Assembly: GCA_037440405.1 (NCBI GenBank)
Contig: JBBIUE010000004.1
Coordinates: 35,045 to 99,044, forward strand
Source: JANMGV01 sp037440405
GTDB lineage: Bacteria > Planctomycetota > Planctomycetia > Pirellulales > Pirellulaceae
Direction: 5' to 3'
DNA length: 64,000 bases
The notes beneath the pieces are model-generated. The model did not search any database. It was not told the DNA's origin and saw nothing but the letters and a program-made list of their open reading frames with translations. Positions 46,189 to 54,273 of the stretch are shown one piece after another (the first letter of the stretch is position 1; each line of letters begins with the position of its first letter). The translations under genes were made by a program, and so were the position numbers.

Positions 46189-48009
46189 TCACTTCTTTGT
46201 AGCAAAATATCGGCGAGGATTCCACCATCCGTATTGAGGGCGATCCGTGATGGAGTTGTTCACATGCACTTCGTCGAGAATCGGATCATAGACGGGAACG
46301 TGGATCGATCCATTCATCCCAGCCAAACGCTCTTGAAGGCGCTCCGAGCCAGGTCGAGGATCAAAGGCAATCATTGCATCCATCCATTGATGTCGTACGA
46401 CCGTGTCCATGAGACGAACCATGTCATTGTACGAGCCGCCAACACGATAAATCGCGCGCAGGACGTTCCACAAATCCGGTGGAGTCGTCATGGCGATATT
46501 ATCAGAATGCACGTCGTTCGATTCCGAATTCTCCAAGCGAACCACGCGGATGTTGCCTTGCGTATCGGGACGAATCAGGAGTCGCGGATTGAGTTCTACC
46601 ATCGTTTGCAGGTTGATGATCGGCACCGGACCATAGCACACAATTTCCGGCCGATCGCGAAGCGAAACGACGACTAGTTGGGTTGCACTCGGTACCTGCA
46701 CGATCCTTGCCACATGGCCCCGAACGCTGTCTCCCAGAACTTCGCCCATCACATTGGAGTCGCGAGGATTTTTTCGATAGAGTGCGTGGAAAGCGCCATA
46801 CCGAACGTCGGGCGCTGGATTCTGGAGGAGCATCTCCAGGGCTTCGGTTGCGGCCAATGGTTCCAAAATCGTTAGTGCGAGCAGCGCTCGGGCTCTCAAT
46901 TCTGGCATTTCCTCAATTAATCCCATCAGGACCGGCACCGCATCGTCGTCATCGAGATATGCAAGTGAGTAAGCCGCATTGAACCGAATTTGTGGATCCG
47001 GATTGTTCAGGCCAGCCTTCAACGCTTCTTTGGCCTCCACTCCGATCGCTTCCAATTGCCAAGCCGCCGTTTTCGAGGTGGTGGGTTCATGCAACAGCTT
47101 CTGGCATCGTTCAATCCGCTGTTTGCGATCAAAGGCTGGTTCGAGAAACGGAATATTGAGAATCACGTTCATGTAGTGATCGCAATCATAGCGGTACTTT
47201 GGGGCAAGATCGATTTGAATGTAGTCGTCATCTTTGGGTATCGCCACGCCGCGACGAGTCGAGCCGTCGTAGAGGAAAAAACGCTCGTTGATGGCTTTTC
47301 CGACTTGCCCAGAAGCTGCTGGATGAGCGAAGGTGTCCCGCATTCGTATGCCCAAGTGTCGGGTATCGAGAATTCTCGCGCCGCCAAGAATCAGTCCTTG
47401 CCGAACATTTAGTTCGTCTTTGTTTGTGAAGGCTAATGGCAAAGTTACGATCGGTCCTTGTGCATGAGCTTTCTCGAACCCCTCGCGCGCCATTCCTTTT
47501 AACAGCGCCACTTCCCGTAATCGGGAGCGGAGCAACGTTCCATTTTCAATGCTCGTCGCCTCGGACATGTCTGAAATTTCGACGATGGCATCGATGAGAT
47601 CGCCGCGCCGAGCGCCAGGCAAGGCGACGGCACGTACTTTGACAACAGCGGTCTCCTTGGACATCATGAGCTGCGCAGGATTCGTGACCCCTTCCGTTCG
47701 CATCTCATCCAACATAATTTCGCGCTGTGGACTTGGCTTTGTATCCCCGCCCGTGTTCATTAGGCCGGTAACAAATCCAAAGTACTCGTAGGCAATCGGT
47801 GCCAGCATGGCATCAATCTTTGATGCTATCTCACCGATGACCTTGGGACGATCATCCGATTCCAGTAGCCGTTTAATCGCTTCCTCCTGCTTTTCGAAGG
47901 GGCGTTCCGGCTCTTTCTTCGTCCATGGTGCGGCACATCCATGTAGCCATACAGACATTAGTAGCACGGCAACGGCAATCAGTATTTGCATTGCGCGCAT
48001 GGAATCCAT
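46189..48009 (-). CDS. FlgI-like/HEAT-repeat lipoprotein
   Basis: A 606-residue protein with a lipoprotein signal ending in LHGC (Cys25, with Met4 and Met7 as alternative starts). The region 150-200 (ARRGDLIDAIVEISDMSEATSIENGTLL) resembles flagellar P-ring protein FlgI (RGDKIDVTVSSIGDAKSLQGGTLL) and continues for about 150 residues in that style. Residues 340-440 are HEAT-like repeats (DPQIRFNAAYSLAYLDDDDAV, APDVRYGAFHALYR). The C-terminal part is of unknown fold. It is probably an outer-membrane or periplasmic scaffold derived from the P-ring fold, not a working P-ring subunit, as no other flagellar gene is present. It lies next to smc. Confidence 0.75.
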   Translation of the reverse strand: MDSMRAMQILIAVAVLLMSVWLHGCAAPWTKKEPERPFEKQEEAIKRLLESDDRPKVIGEIASKIDAMLAPIAYEYFGFVTGLMNTGGDTKPSPQREIMLDEMRTEGVTNPAQLMMSKETAVVKVRAVALPGARRGDLIDAIVEISDMSEATSIENGTLLRSRLREVALLKGMAREGFEKAHAQGPIVTLPLAFTNKDELNVRQGLILGGARILDTRHLGIRMRDTFAHPAASGQVGKAINERFFLYDGSTRRGVAIPKDDDYIQIDLAPKYRYDCDHYMNVILNIPFLEPAFDRKQRIERCQKLLHEPTTSKTAAWQLEAIGVEAKEALKAGLNNPDPQIRFNAAYSLAYLDDDDAVPVLMGLIEEMPELRARALLALTILEPLAATEALEMLLQNPAPDVRYGAFHALYRKNPRDSNVMGEVLGDSVRGHVARIVQVPSATQLVVVSLRDRPEIVCYGPVPIINLQTMVELNPRLLIRPDTQGNIRVVRLENSESNDVHSDNIAMTTPPDLWNVLRAIYRVGGSYNDMVRLMDTVVRHQWMDAMIAFDPRPGSERLQERLAGMNGSIHVPVYDPILDEVHVNNSITDRPQYGWWNPRRYFATKK

Positions 48010-48369
48010 TCCTGAGGGCTAAGGCGAATGTCCGGTTACTCGATCACCCCGGACGATAAAATCATCGGCATCTTCCAATAAGGCCAGCGAAATCTACGAA
48101 CTCAAACGACTGCCCGTCAAGGTCAACCCAGTGGCCAGGCCCAAACCAAAGACCAGAATTTGATAGCAAACTCAGGAAAGGTGCAGCGTCTGGGCCATCG
48201 AGCCCCCCTAACTAGCTCCGGAGAAGTACGATGGGGAATCTTGAGTCGGAAGCAAACAGGGGACACACCCCGAATACTGCCAAAAAAATCGTACCGGACT
48301 CGTCATGCGGACCGCTTGTACTTCCCCACAATCCAAGGGCCGCGTAAAGGAATAACGCCGTGTCAAAGG
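48010..48369. other. Intergenic region with no supported gene
   Basis: 360 bases between the divergent-facing FlgI-like gene and the end of larC. The segment around 48250-48275 (AAACAGGGGACACACC) resembles a string often left by REP-associated or IS-like elements, but no transposase or inverted ends are visible, so it is not annotated as a mobile element. Nothing else was recognised. Confidence 0.4.
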
Positions 48370-49566
48370 TCAAGACGGTTTTTTTCGCTGGTTGGAATCC
48401 GACTCAAGGTAAGACCGGAGAGCATTCGCGACGACTTGGTCATAGCTCACCTGGAACTTCAATGCGATTTCGCGGCAATCGGAGTACTCCGGAGAGCACA
48501 CAACACGGCCGCTTGGAAGCTTCGCAAGTTTTGCCCGAATATCTCCCCACTCAGTGGCGATGACAATCTCCGCTCGAGGCAATATCGTTCGCTGCATGGG
48601 GATGGACCGCACACCTAGCGTGTTCGTCTCCTCGAACAAAATAGTCTCCAACGTTTGCTGATCGGTTGGACGTGCGATCACGCCAAGAATGACTCCAGGC
48701 CGGTTCTTCTTCATTTGTACGGGAATGGTAAATACATCCAATGCTCCCGCCTGAAGGAGTCGTTCGATCGTGAATCCGATTTGTTCGCCACTGATATCGT
48801 CCAGGTTGGTTTCGAGTTGGATGACAGTATCCTTGGAAGCTGTCTTTGCGACTTTCCCAATGAAGATTCGCAAAACGTTGGACTGTTCTTTGAGGTCTCT
48901 GGAACCGGCGCCGCAACCAATTCGTTTGAGGGTCATGGACGGCATCGATCCAAAATTCGAAACCAACTCGCTGAGAATCGCTGCTCCCGTAGGAGTCGTC
49001 AGTTCGGCTTGAATTTCGCTTGCAACAATTGGAACGTTTTTCAGCAGCAGTGCAGTTGCTGGCGCGGGAAGCGAAACAGCACCATGAGCAATCTGAATGA
49101 TTCCGGTTCCAACGGGAACAGGAGAGGCTTCGATTCGCTTAATCTTCAGTTCATCGAGAGCAACCGCAAAGCCAACAATGTCCGCGATGGAATCTGCCGC
49201 TCCCACCTCATGGAAATGGACGGAGGAGACGGACGTACCATGTACTTTGGCCTCCGCCTTCGCCAAACGACGGAAGATGGCGATCGCCATCTTCTTCGCA
49301 GCATCCGAAAAGGTTCCGGATTGAATGAGTTCTTCAATATCGTGGAGGTGGCGATGGGAATGCTCTTCGGGTGCTTCGACCACGACGCGAAGGGCTCGAA
49401 ATCCCTTCTTGCGTACTCTTTCCGTTCGAAAGCGAATTTGGGTCAAACCCATCGATTCGATCGCCGATTGAATCCGCTCGGCCGAGGCACCTGCATCGAT
49501 GAGCGCTCCAAGTGCCATGTCTCCAGAGATGCCTGAAAAACAATCGAGATACGCAATTCGCATCAA
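48370..49566 (-). CDS. larC: Nickel insertion protein LarC (DUF111)
   Basis: A 398-residue protein matching LarC, the CTP-dependent nickel-inserting enzyme that finishes the nickel-pincer nucleotide (LarB and LarE make the ligand). Diagnostic are the N-terminal YLDCFSGISGDMALGALIDAG, the His cluster HSHRHLHDIEELI, VHFHEVGAADSIADIVG and LETNLDDISGEQIGF. In some lactobacilli larC is made by a programmed frameshift; here it is one open frame, so full-length protein needs none. ATG is at 49566 or 49563. A LarA-family gene is 6 kb away on the other strand. Confidence 0.93.
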   Translation of the reverse strand: MMRIAYLDCFSGISGDMALGALIDAGASAERIQSAIESMGLTQIRFRTERVRKKGFRALRVVVEAPEEHSHRHLHDIEELIQSGTFSDAAKKMAIAIFRRLAKAEAKVHGTSVSSVHFHEVGAADSIADIVGFAVALDELKIKRIEASPVPVGTGIIQIAHGAVSLPAPATALLLKNVPIVASEIQAELTTPTGAAILSELVSNFGSMPSMTLKRIGCGAGSRDLKEQSNVLRIFIGKVAKTASKDTVIQLETNLDDISGEQIGFTIERLLQAGALDVFTIPVQMKKNRPGVILGVIARPTDQQTLETILFEETNTLGVRSIPMQRTILPRAEIVIATEWGDIRAKLAKLPSGRVVCSPEYSDCREIALKFQVSYDQVVANALRSYLESDSNQRKKPS

Positions 49567-49604
49567 TCAAGCCTTCAAAAATGGTCAAAATCTGCTGCCG
49601 TTTG

Positions 49605-49635
49605 CCGTTGCAGAGGCAACGGTGATCGATACAAT
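49605..49635 (+). promoter_or_regulatory. Possible sigma-70-like promoter with hairpin before rpmJ
   Basis: TTGCAG (49608-49613) and TACAAT (49630-49635), 16 bases apart, form a plausible -35/-10 pair reading toward rpmJ, 79 bases upstream of its start. A perfect hairpin CCGTTGC-AGAG-GCAACGG (49605-49622) overlaps the -35. It could be an operator or coincidence. It lies in the divergent gap to larC. Confidence 0.35.
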
Positions 49636-49713
49636 CTATCGACTTCTGAAGAAGCAGTGCAGCCGGAGTGCGGTCTTTTATGGGCTCGACTCCGTTAGGA
49701 CTTGGAGGCGAAC

Positions 49714-49866
49714 ATGAAAGTTGTATCATCCATTGGAACGCTCAAGTATCGGCATCCCGACTGCCAAGTCGTTCGACGTCGAGGACGCATCTACGTAATT
49801 TGTAAGAGCAATCCACGCTACAAAGTGCGGCAAGGAAATGCTAAGCACAAGAGAACGAAGCGGTAG
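49714..49866 (+). CDS. rpmJ: 50S ribosomal protein L36, type B
   Basis: A 50-residue gene too short for a standard 60-residue cutoff. The translation begins MKVVSSIGTLKYRHPDCQV and continues with the L36 core RRRGRIYVICKSNPRYKVRQG and a Lys/Arg-rich tail. The strong Shine-Dalgarno GGAGG is at 49704-49708, five bases before the ATG. The sequence has HPDC but lacks the CxxC of the zinc-binding form, so it matches the zinc-free (type B, YkgO-like) L36 variant. L36 binds 23S rRNA in the large subunit. It converges on the reductase gene, with 5 bases between stops. Whether a zinc-form paralogue exists elsewhere is unknown. Confidence 0.95.
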   Translation: MKVVSSIGTLKYRHPDCQVVRRRGRIYVICKSNPRYKVRQGNAKHKRTKR

Positions 49867-49871
49867 GCCAC

Positions 49872-50612
49872 TTACCAGTATCGCTCGACAACGATCTGCC
49901 CCGGATTCTTCGGGCGATTTCGAATTAATCCTCGCTCTCCCAGCATTTTTTCCATGTCGTCCAGCATGTCTGGATTGCCGCAAAGAAAGATCGAGGAATG
50001 ATCTGGGTGGATTTCGCACTTGGATTGAGTTTCGAGCGAGCGGTCGCCAAGCAACGTTGTAATGCGGCCTTGTAGCGCCCCCTCGACCGCCTCACGCGAG
50101 ACAGCGGGAATGTAACAGAATCGTTCGCCATATTTGTTTCGATATTCCGCCATCTCTTCCTGATAGGCCAAGTCCGATGCGTAACGGACTCCATGCACGA
50201 CGACGATTCGCTGAAAGCGTTCCCAAGTTGAAGGCGTTCGCAACATAGCAATGTAAGGTGCCAATCCAGTACCGGTGCCGATCAGCCACAAGCATTCAGA
50301 ATGAATCGCGTGCTTCAACGTAAAACTCCCCGCAGCTCGCAGTGAGACATCAATGGGATCCCCAACCGCACGTTGCCACAATTTAGGCGTCAAAGCCCCC
50401 CCATCCACTCGAACGATGAAAAATTCCAGCATCTCGCCGTGTGGCGAAGCTACGGAATAAGGTCGGTGCAGATGGGATTCCCCTTCATCAAAACCGATTT
50501 GCAAAAACTGTCCAGGTTCGAATGGGGTGACCCCAGGTACTTCGATGGTCAATGTGAATAAACCGTCACTCCAAACATGCCGATTCGTGATTCGACCTGG
50601 AACAAATTTCAT
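49872..50612 (-). CDS. fpr: Ferredoxin/flavodoxin-NADP reductase
   Basis: A 246-residue FAD protein of the Fpr family that shuttles electrons between NADP(H) and ferredoxin or flavodoxin. FAD-binding motif RPYSVASP is present, then GTGTGLAPYIAML for NADP(H), and the C-terminal region CGNPDMLDDMEKML. Its C-terminus ends VVERYW, where the aromatic residue stacks on FAD as in bacterial Fpr. Length (about 250) matches the family. Cytosolic. It is convergent with rpmJ, and nothing next to it shows the partner electron carrier. Confidence 0.93.
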   Translation of the reverse strand: MKFVPGRITNRHVWSDGLFTLTIEVPGVTPFEPGQFLQIGFDEGESHLHRPYSVASPHGEMLEFFIVRVDGGALTPKLWQRAVGDPIDVSLRAAGSFTLKHAIHSECLWLIGTGTGLAPYIAMLRTPSTWERFQRIVVVHGVRYASDLAYQEEMAEYRNKYGERFCYIPAVSREAVEGALQGRITTLLGDRSLETQSKCEIHPDHSSIFLCGNPDMLDDMEKMLGERGLIRNRPKNPGQIVVERYW

Positions 50613-50784
50613 GAAGTTAACCTCGGAGGGATTCAGACGACAAGAAAGATTCGATGGAGGATATCGTTCAACTTTCCATCGATTGTTCTGAGAAGGGAAT
50701 AGAAAACGAGCTAACAGTATCCGATAGGAGGTCCGACTTGAGAAGGATACCTACTGGTGAAAACACCTTCGAAGCAGCTGAGAC

Positions 50785-52266
50785 TTACGTCCGTGGATTG
50801 TTAGGTAACGTGCTGGAGCGAAGCCCAGTGCCGGATTCCCCCGAATTACTCGAATCAGTCGATTCGGGTCCAAGTTGGAGCGAGCTTGATCCTGAGTCCT
50901 CATTCTTCAATTCATTTTCATTTTGTGGATGGAGCTTCTCGCCATTAGGAAGCTTCTCGTCGTTGTTTCCCACCTCCGGTTTCGAGGCATCGATCCGCTG
51001 ACCCTCGCTCGAAAATCCTTGCGAAGTTTCGGAAGGGGGCCCCTGCACGTTCGGAGAAGGAGTGGCCGATGACATCGCTCCACTGATGTACGGATCAACA
51101 ACGGGACTCAAATATCCGCTCGAATAAGTTATCGGCATGTGGGAATAAACAGTCTTTGGGACCATGCGAACCTCTTGAACTGGAACGCGGCGGACTGTGC
51201 GGACAGGTACGCGAACCGTTTCAACAACTCGTTCCGTCGAATAGGTTCGAATAGGAACATCCTCTGTGTAGGTCTCCAGCTTGTAAGACTCACGCTGCAC
51301 TGTAACTGGACGCATGTGCTGCTCTTGGACCCATTCAACGCTCTGAACAGGAACTTTGTTCGTAATGACCTTCGTGACAGGTTTTTGAACCGTGAAGGGC
51401 ACAACTCGTTTCTCTTCAAATGCCTGCATCTTCTGAACTTGTATGGGAATCTGCTGTTCGATGATCTGGTTCTCCATGCGAGTCACTTGGACGGGCACTT
51501 GTTGCTGCACGACTTGCGGCATGTAGGAAGTCTGCGGAATCTGAATCTGTTGATAATTGGGACGGTATGCAATTTGAGTCTGGACTTGCCCCTGAGAAGT
51601 GTACGGAACCCATCCCAGCCCGCCACGACGATAACCAGCCGTGCCCGACATTGGATCGACATACTGGCCTCCCGACATCCATCGGAGGTGGTACCTCGTA
51701 TCTCCTGGGCGATAATACTGGTTCGCCACATAACCCCCTTGATCAACAACGGCCGACTGCATCGTTGTCACCGGCTGATAGGTTGTGTAATTCTGTATTT
51801 GATACTGCGTCTCCGTTACAGGACGCTGAACGATGACATGCTGAGTCTGAAGCTGCGTCTCGATGACCGGTCGATAGGACGTGATGGTTTCCTCTCGCTG
51901 CGAAGTCTCCGTAACATATTCGGTCTGAGTATAGCTTTGGTCGACGTAACTGGTCTTGTAGACGGGCTTGAGAACGGTATACGTTTCATTGATCGTTGAG
52001 GTCTCGACAACCGGCTTCCGCACGGTGTACTGTCGCTTCTCAACACGTTCCTGAACGATCGGCTTGTACGAAACGATTTGCCGTTCTTCAAAACGATCTT
52101 CGTACTCAAGTCGATAAGTTGTTACCGTCTGTGGTTCCATCACCTGAGTCGGAACCAATGAATAGCATGGCGTGCAAGCATCAAACGACTGCCCCTGAAG
52201 CGTCGAAGCCACCATGCCGATCGGAAGCACAGCCACTGCGGCGAGTATCTTTCGCAACATAAGCAT
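50785..52266 (-). CDS. Secreted Tyr/Val/Gln-rich repeat protein
   Basis: A 493-residue protein from the ATG at 52266 (a second ATG at 52260). The longer open frame to 52464 has no good start. A short signal peptide (LRKILAAVAVLPIGMVASTL) precedes repeats of about 11-20 residues in the style of QYTVRKPVVETSTINETY / YTVLKPVYKTSYVDQSY / VIVQRPVTETQYQIQNY. After residue 390 comes a Ser/Pro/Glu-rich low-complexity tail. No cysteine-rich core or enzyme motif. Such proteins are common in Planctomycetes and presumed envelope or cell-wall components. Function unknown. Confidence 0.75.
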   Translation of the reverse strand: MLMLRKILAAVAVLPIGMVASTLQGQSFDACTPCYSLVPTQVMEPQTVTTYRLEYEDRFEERQIVSYKPIVQERVEKRQYTVRKPVVETSTINETYTVLKPVYKTSYVDQSYTQTEYVTETSQREETITSYRPVIETQLQTQHVIVQRPVTETQYQIQNYTTYQPVTTMQSAVVDQGGYVANQYYRPGDTRYHLRWMSGGQYVDPMSGTAGYRRGGLGWVPYTSQGQVQTQIAYRPNYQQIQIPQTSYMPQVVQQQVPVQVTRMENQIIEQQIPIQVQKMQAFEEKRVVPFTVQKPVTKVITNKVPVQSVEWVQEQHMRPVTVQRESYKLETYTEDVPIRTYSTERVVETVRVPVRTVRRVPVQEVRMVPKTVYSHMPITYSSGYLSPVVDPYISGAMSSATPSPNVQGPPSETSQGFSSEGQRIDASKPEVGNNDEKLPNGEKLHPQNENELKNEDSGSSSLQLGPESTDSSNSGESGTGLRSSTLPNNPRT

Positions 52267-53113
52267 CACCAAAAATGGACTTTCAATTGAGGGCACCAAA
52301 TCAAACTCACTCGACCATTCCAATATTAGACCGAAACAACGATTGAGGCTACCGTTTGATGCAAAAACACTCAAGGGACTTGAAGAAAACTGAAGAAAAC
52401 GCAAGGAAAAACAGTGACTCCGCGTCGATAGATTCATCAGAACCCGCGCAGTCGGACAACTCATTCAAACTTGCATATTCGACCAAGTTTCCATACTCTC
52501 CGCATTCTCGCACTTTGAAATGGTCTCAAGCGAGCGGAAGGTGAACTTGTAGCGTCGGCACTCACGCTTTAAGAGCGGTCCGCCGTAAACTCGGCGCGAG
52601 GAATATACCTAGGTTTCAAAGTTGTCCTTCGCCAATGGAGCTCCGGTCCGGTTGTTGAACGATAAAATCGGCTTCGGTCGTGATGGGTTCGCAAATTGGG
52701 CCCGAAACATGAGTTTTGGAAATGCACGTTCTCCCTAACCCAAAGTTCCGTAGCCCCAAGTTCTCTCAACCGCAGCTAAGCTGGAAAACTGGGGCTTGAT
52801 TAGTTCCTCGCAAACGCTGTGGGTCGCGGCCTTTCAAGTTGGATCTCGACAATCGCGACTTTAAAAAGCGTCAGTGAGATGTGACTGCATTCCTTGGATT
52901 CCTCCACGAAAGGTGGTTTCGGAGCCACCGAGACAGGATTGCCGAAGTCATGTCGCCCGCGTCCTGCGATCTCGCCCATGTCTTGAAAGGCGTTTTCGCC
53001 GAATGACGTCGCTTAGGAGTACATGGTGGAAGTCAGGAAATTCTGGCAAATGAACCAAATTTCCATTGCAAATCGCCCGGAATATGCCGACAATCCAAAC
53101 TTGGAGAGACGAG
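52267..53113. other. Long intergenic region with weak structure
   Basis: 847 bases with no supported gene; translated frames are short and without family features. It should hold the divergent promoters for the secreted repeat protein and the dockerin-peroxiredoxin. At 52904-52929 GGTGG can pair either with the preceding CCAC or with the following CCACC, two mutually exclusive small stems. They are short and may be chance. An AGGAG before an ATG at 53023 opens a 69-codon frame that has no features. Confidence 0.4.
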
Positions 53114-53860
53114 ATGAGGTCAAAACGCAAAATGCCTCGATCATGGCGGCTGGAACGTCTAGAATCGCGGTACCTCTGCGCGTCGGACTGGCAGAATCCG
53201 ATGCTGCCCTACGATGTGGATGGTTCCGGTAGTGTTGAACCTCGGGACGCGCTCATCGTTATTACCGAATTGAATCGGGCCGGCTCACGTGCGCTTGGAG
53301 AGCGAAGCGAATCCGTCGCGTTACGCTATTTTGACACCAACGGCAATGGCCGAATTGAGCCGATGGACGTCTTGCTCATTATTACGTCCCTCAACACGTT
53401 AGATGCTGGCGATGTCGCTCCGCCAGTCCGTCTGTCGAACCAGGCAGGGGAAGCGATTGACTTGTCGGACTTTCTGGGCCAGCAATCAGTTGTGCTGTAT
53501 TTCTACCCCAAGAATTTCACTCCGGGCTGCACGGCGGAGGCGCTCGACTTCAGCGCGCGAACTGTGGAAATCGAATCGCTCGGCGCCAAGGTCTTTGGTG
53601 TCAGTCTCGATTCTGTTCAATCCCACAGCGATTTTTCGGACTCTCACAAGCTCAAGTTCGACATCCTTGCCGATCCCGAACATGCCGTCACGATGGCCTA
53701 CGGTGCTTTGAAGGAGACAGCGGGAGGCGACCCAATAGCGAAACGTATGACGTTCATCATCGGCCGCGACGGTCTGATCAAGAAGGTGTATTCCGACGTG
53801 AACGTAGCCGTACATGGAGCGCAGGTGGTGGAAGATCTTCGAGCTGGCATCGCCTCCTGA
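53114..53860 (+). CDS. Dockerin-type calcium domain fused to 1-Cys peroxiredoxin
   Basis: A 248-residue protein from the ATG at 53114, chosen for GGAG 7-8 bases upstream; ATGs at 53084 and 53132 are alternatives. Residues 12-23 (RLERLESRYLCA) fit the N-terminal LEPR-XLL-type motif of planctomycete exported proteins. Two EF-hand-like calcium loops follow (DVDGSGSVEPRD at 34-45, DTNGNGRIEPMD at 74-85), as in dockerin type I. The rest is an AhpC/TSA-Bcp peroxiredoxin with peroxidatic Cys139 in FTPGCTAEALDF. Bcp proteins usually have a second Cys five positions on; here it is Leu, suggesting a 1-Cys mechanism. An exported, calcium-binding peroxidase is unusual. Confidence 0.85.
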   Translation: MRSKRKMPRSWRLERLESRYLCASDWQNPMLPYDVDGSGSVEPRDALIVITELNRAGSRALGERSESVALRYFDTNGNGRIEPMDVLLIITSLNTLDAGDVAPPVRLSNQAGEAIDLSDFLGQQSVVLYFYPKNFTPGCTAEALDFSARTVEIESLGAKVFGVSLDSVQSHSDFSDSHKLKFDILADPEHAVTMAYGALKETAGGDPIAKRMTFIIGRDGLIKKVYSDVNVAVHGAQVVEDLRAGIAS

Positions 53861-54273
53861 GCTTGCATCAAGCCATGCTTCTGTCTCGCAATGGACTGCG
53901 CGCCGAGCACACGATGTTTCGGCGAGTATGAAATTCAGTCATCAGCTACGCCGCAATGGTTGTATTCTGCCGCGTTTCATTCTGCACCGTTCTCATGCCT
54001 TTTTCTTGAATTCGCCATCAGCGCGAACTCGCTGCATGATGATTTTGGCAGGCTTCTCATTGACTCATGCCAATCCCAGGGAGATCACATAAGAGCATCT
54101 GTTCACAAGCAGGGGCGCTGTGATCGTTGAACCTATGTGTTCGAGCAACTTTGGCGAGGAACTACCTCGCGAAGATGGATCGATTTTGCTCGCCAAGTTT
54201 GCAGCCTCCCACGTGAGCATGAACGGTTTACTTTATCGTCGCCAATTGTTGAGGAATCGACAGCACCGATGCC
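53861..54273. other. Intergenic region, nothing recognised
   Basis: 413 bases between the convergent peroxiredoxin and ABC genes. Short frames exist but have no start context or family match. No hairpin with a U-tract and no repeat was identified. Confidence 0.4.

Noticed and set aside
48240..48290. Possible remnant of a REP-associated or IS element
   Set aside because: Only a short similar-looking string is present; there are no terminal inverted repeats and no transposase fragment that I can support.
48655..49536. Plus-strand open frame of 293 codons
   Set aside because: It is antisense to larC, which matches the LarC family over its full length.
51139..51999. Plus-strand open frame of 286 codons
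   Set aside because: It mirrors the repeat structure of the minus-strand secreted protein; its Leu/Asn-rich translation is a by-product of those repeats.
52904..52929. Alternative hairpins resembling a riboswitch
   Set aside because: Stems are only 4-5 bp, with no recognised riboswitch core, and they could be chance pairings.
53023..53232. Small ORF with AGGAG three bases before an ATG
   Set aside because: It is out of frame with and overlaps the dockerin-peroxiredoxin gene, and its translation has no features.
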